A DNA stretch of 8,455 bases from positions 1-8,455 of the forward strand of contig JANQSM010000012.1 in the NCBI GenBank assembly GCA_028284025.1, written 5' to 3'. Origin of the DNA: Alphaproteobacteria bacterium (GTDB lineage Bacteria > Pseudomonadota > Alphaproteobacteria > JANQSM01). This document shows, piece by piece, positions 6,726 through 8,455 of the stretch. Position 1 is the stretch's first letter. Every line of letters starts with the position of its first letter. A program made the position numbers and the translations under genes. Below the pieces are notes generated by a model. The model had not been told where the DNA came from. It saw only the letters and a list, made by a program, of their open reading frames with translations, and did no database searches.

Positions 6726-8455
6726 ATGAAGCAAATTTATACTGTTATTTCATTCACGCTCATGCTTTTTGCCGTCGTATTTTCTGCACATCAGGCAAAA
6801 GCGGCGGCGGGCACAGGATACCAATGCATTTTCACCCCTGCCGGTGTACCTGTGTGTGCGGGAGACTATATGCTCAAATGTCCTTTGTGCTGCCCTCCAC
6901 CCTGCGCAGAAACAGATGAGAGTAAAGTTGGTCAAATGCTTGATACTGCTTCGGCAACGATGGATGAGCTTGTTCTTATTTTAGACGAAGTCAATAAGGT
7001 CAAACAAGAAGTGGCAGATCTTTGGGGGTTTAAGGATTTAAATGCCTCTATCTATCAACAGCCCAGTATTGATTATTATATTGGCCCAATTGTTTCGATG
7101 GATGGATTGAACAGCCTCAATCCGTATATCACGGCTGATCTAAATGATAAAGCTGCCGTTAGTGAGCAACTTCGGTCTGAGTTTTTTGTTGATGGTATTG
7201 TTTCCCAGGATCAGCAACAAGAGCTGCTTCAAAAACGTCAATCCGTATGGATCAATACAGTTATGACAGGCCACGGGTTTGCAACAAACAGTCTGATTGC
7301 CCTTGATACTGCTATGCCCAATATCACGAATTCTTTGACAGAGTATCGCGATCAAGCAATGAGTGACAAAAGTATGAAAGCCCTTTTTTGGGCCTGGTTC
7401 CAGGCAAAGAAAGCGCGATGGGCCTTACAAGAACGACAAAAAGCACTCGTTGATATGATGATTGCTATTGATAGCTGGAAAAATGTCAAAGATATGCCTC
7501 TTGCGTTTCCTGAAGGGGCAGATACGTACCAATACTATACAGCCTATGAAGGACAGACCGGTGATCCGGCAACGGCACCCCCCACGGATGCACGGGCGGC
7601 ACAAGAGCTGACCGTTGAAATTATTGAATTTATGAACGAAGCCAAAGAACAGTTTGACTCTGACGAAACACGTAATGCTGATCAAACTGGTCTTGGAGGG
7701 AGTGCGGATACTGTTGAAGAAGAAGAGGAACCACAAGTAACAACCACGACCATTGCTGATGAGATTGAAGATCTGCATATCGCACGAAAGAACGCCAATA
7801 TCCTGCTGAAAGAAATTGGGTATTACGATTCAGCACTGGATTGTCATGATGAACGCATGCGCATTGTTGATGAACTGGTTGAGAAAATGCGCCCACATTT
7901 AAAATACCTTCCTCCTCAATTGTCTGGTCTTTCATGGTCTTCAACACCAAGAGGCGAATCCGCTCAAGGAAATCAGCGCTATAATAACCAGCCAGCCGGC
8001 CCTTTTCCGGAACCAGAAGATATTTTGGTGAGTGCATTTGATGAGCGGTATCACACCGTGGTAAATCCGCTGGGCATTTGGTTACGCGCTCTGGATGGTA
8101 CAGATTATCTAGAAGGTAAAAAGGTCCGCAATGAACGCGCAGTTATGGTAGGCTGCCAGGTTGTTGATCTGTTCAAGGATCCCAGGGGAGACGCTTTTTT
8201 AAGGGAATCTTCCCCCTGTATACCGCGGGAAGTTTTTGACTCTCAAGAACAGGAAAATGTTACACATTACTGTATCAGCAACGAATCATCCGAAGAACTT
8301 GCGCGTCTTGACAAAAGCATTATCGATGGAGACCGACAAGTGCATGAATATGAATTCGAGGACTTCAGCTGTGCGACCCGGTATAATATGCGTAATGAAC
8401 GAGGCGGCGGAGGTGGTCTGATCCGTGATTGGTTAGAGGCCGACAAGATAGAGAA
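6726..8455 (+). CDS. Secreted Cys-rich protein with a VirB5/TrbJ-like helical segment; 3' end beyond the window
   Basis: A frame open from the ATG at 6726 to the window edge (576 codons, no stop), not matching any family I can name over its whole length. AGAGGAG lies 7 nt upstream and the gene starts 37 nt after the VirB5-like gene, so it belongs to the T4SS operon. It has a signal peptide (hydrophobic 7-20, cleavage near AKA26 or AAA28). A Cys cluster follows at 34, 44, 52, 55, 56 and 60 (with CPLCCPPPC), then a coil (66-97). A helical segment at 171-254 aligns with residues 258-342 of its upstream neighbour. An acidic linker (EEEEE, 331-335), a second coil (344-390) and a C-terminal region with Cys373, 477, 498, 516 and 549 complete the visible part, which ends near a five-Gly run (560-564). 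No membrane helix is visible after the signal, so it is not VirB6. A periplasmic or pilus-associated role is inferred from context. Confidence 0.85.
   Translation, partial: MKQIYTVISFTLMLFAVVFSAHQAKAAAGTGYQCIFTPAGVPVCAGDYMLKCPLCCPPPCAETDESKVGQMLDTASATMDELVLILDEVNKVKQEVADLWGFKDLNASIYQQPSIDYYIGPIVSMDGLNSLNPYITADLNDKAAVSEQLRSEFFVDGIVSQDQQQELLQKRQSVWINTVMTGHGFATNSLIALDTAMPNITNSLTEYRDQAMSDKSMKALFWAWFQAKKARWALQERQKALVDMMIAIDSWKNVKDMPLAFPEGADTYQYYTAYEGQTGDPATAPPTDARAAQELTVEIIEFMNEAKEQFDSDETRNADQTGLGGSADTVEEEEEPQVTTTTIADEIEDLHIARKNANILLKEIGYYDSALDCHDERMRIVDELVEKMRPHLKYLPPQLSGLSWSSTPRGESAQGNQRYNNQPAGPFPEPEDILVSAFDERYHTVVNPLGIWLRALDGTDYLEGKKVRNERAVMVGCQVVDLFKDPRGDAFLRESSPCIPREVFDSQEQENVTHYCISNESSEELARLDKSIIDGDRQVHEYEFEDFSCATRYNMRNERGGGGGLIRDWLEADKIE

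Noticed and set aside
7425..8037. Two minus-strand frames (7425-7778 and 7630-8037)
   Set aside because: They lie antisense to the long continuous secreted-protein frame, overlap each other and show no recognisable domain or start signal.
1..8455. Mobile element ends, relaxase, integrase, tRNA, CRISPR
   Set aside because: Looked for on both strands; no terminal repeats, repeat-spacer arrays, tRNA-like cloverleaf or transposase/integrase motifs were seen.
6726..8455. Last gene as VirB6/TrbL
   Set aside because: Expected by gene order, but no membrane helices appear after the signal peptide in 576 residues; the sequence is charged and helical with a Cys cluster.

Overview
The window looks like part of an alphaproteobacterial chromosome or large integrated element. 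Base composition is moderate and slightly AT-rich between genes. The lineage is inferred only from the look of the proteins (a 67K-type SppA, an XRE/S24 repressor and a P-type VirB/Trb-like secretion operon); I cannot name a genus.

Layout. Positions 1-1149 (+) hold the C-terminal part of an SppA-type S49 signal peptide peptidase that runs in from the left edge. It converges on a minus-strand XRE/S24 regulator (1231-1887), and the two share a compact hairpin terminator (1182-1202). A 431-bp AT-rich intergenic region (1888-2318) separates the regulator from a rightward type IV secretion operon. It holds a recognisable regulator promoter overlapped by repeated TGTGTCA-type half-sites, several palindromes and a 13-bp-stem hairpin ahead of the first secretion gene.

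The plus-strand operon is virB2 (2319-2684), virB3 (2694-2996), virB4 (2986-5439), a VirB5/TrbJ-like periplasmic protein with an unusual Gly-rich insert (5477-6688), and a large secreted Cys-rich protein (from 6726) still open at the right edge. Spacings are 9 nt, an 11-nt overlap, 37 nt and 37 nt, so it reads as one transcript. The order B2-B3-B4-B5 is that of P-type VirB/Trb systems. VirB6, VirB8-11 and VirD4 are not visible and would be expected to the right.

How it may work together. VirB2 pilin, the VirB3 membrane protein and the VirB4 ATPase are core parts of pilus assembly and of the inner-membrane machine; VirB5-like proteins form minor pilus or adhesin components. The last gene is not a recognised T4SS subunit, but its middle carries an alignable copy of the VirB5/TrbJ-like helical segment, so the operon seems to encode two divergent VirB5-like proteins in tandem. 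The divergent regulator is the obvious candidate controller. The most interesting parts are this protein pair and the regulatory region.
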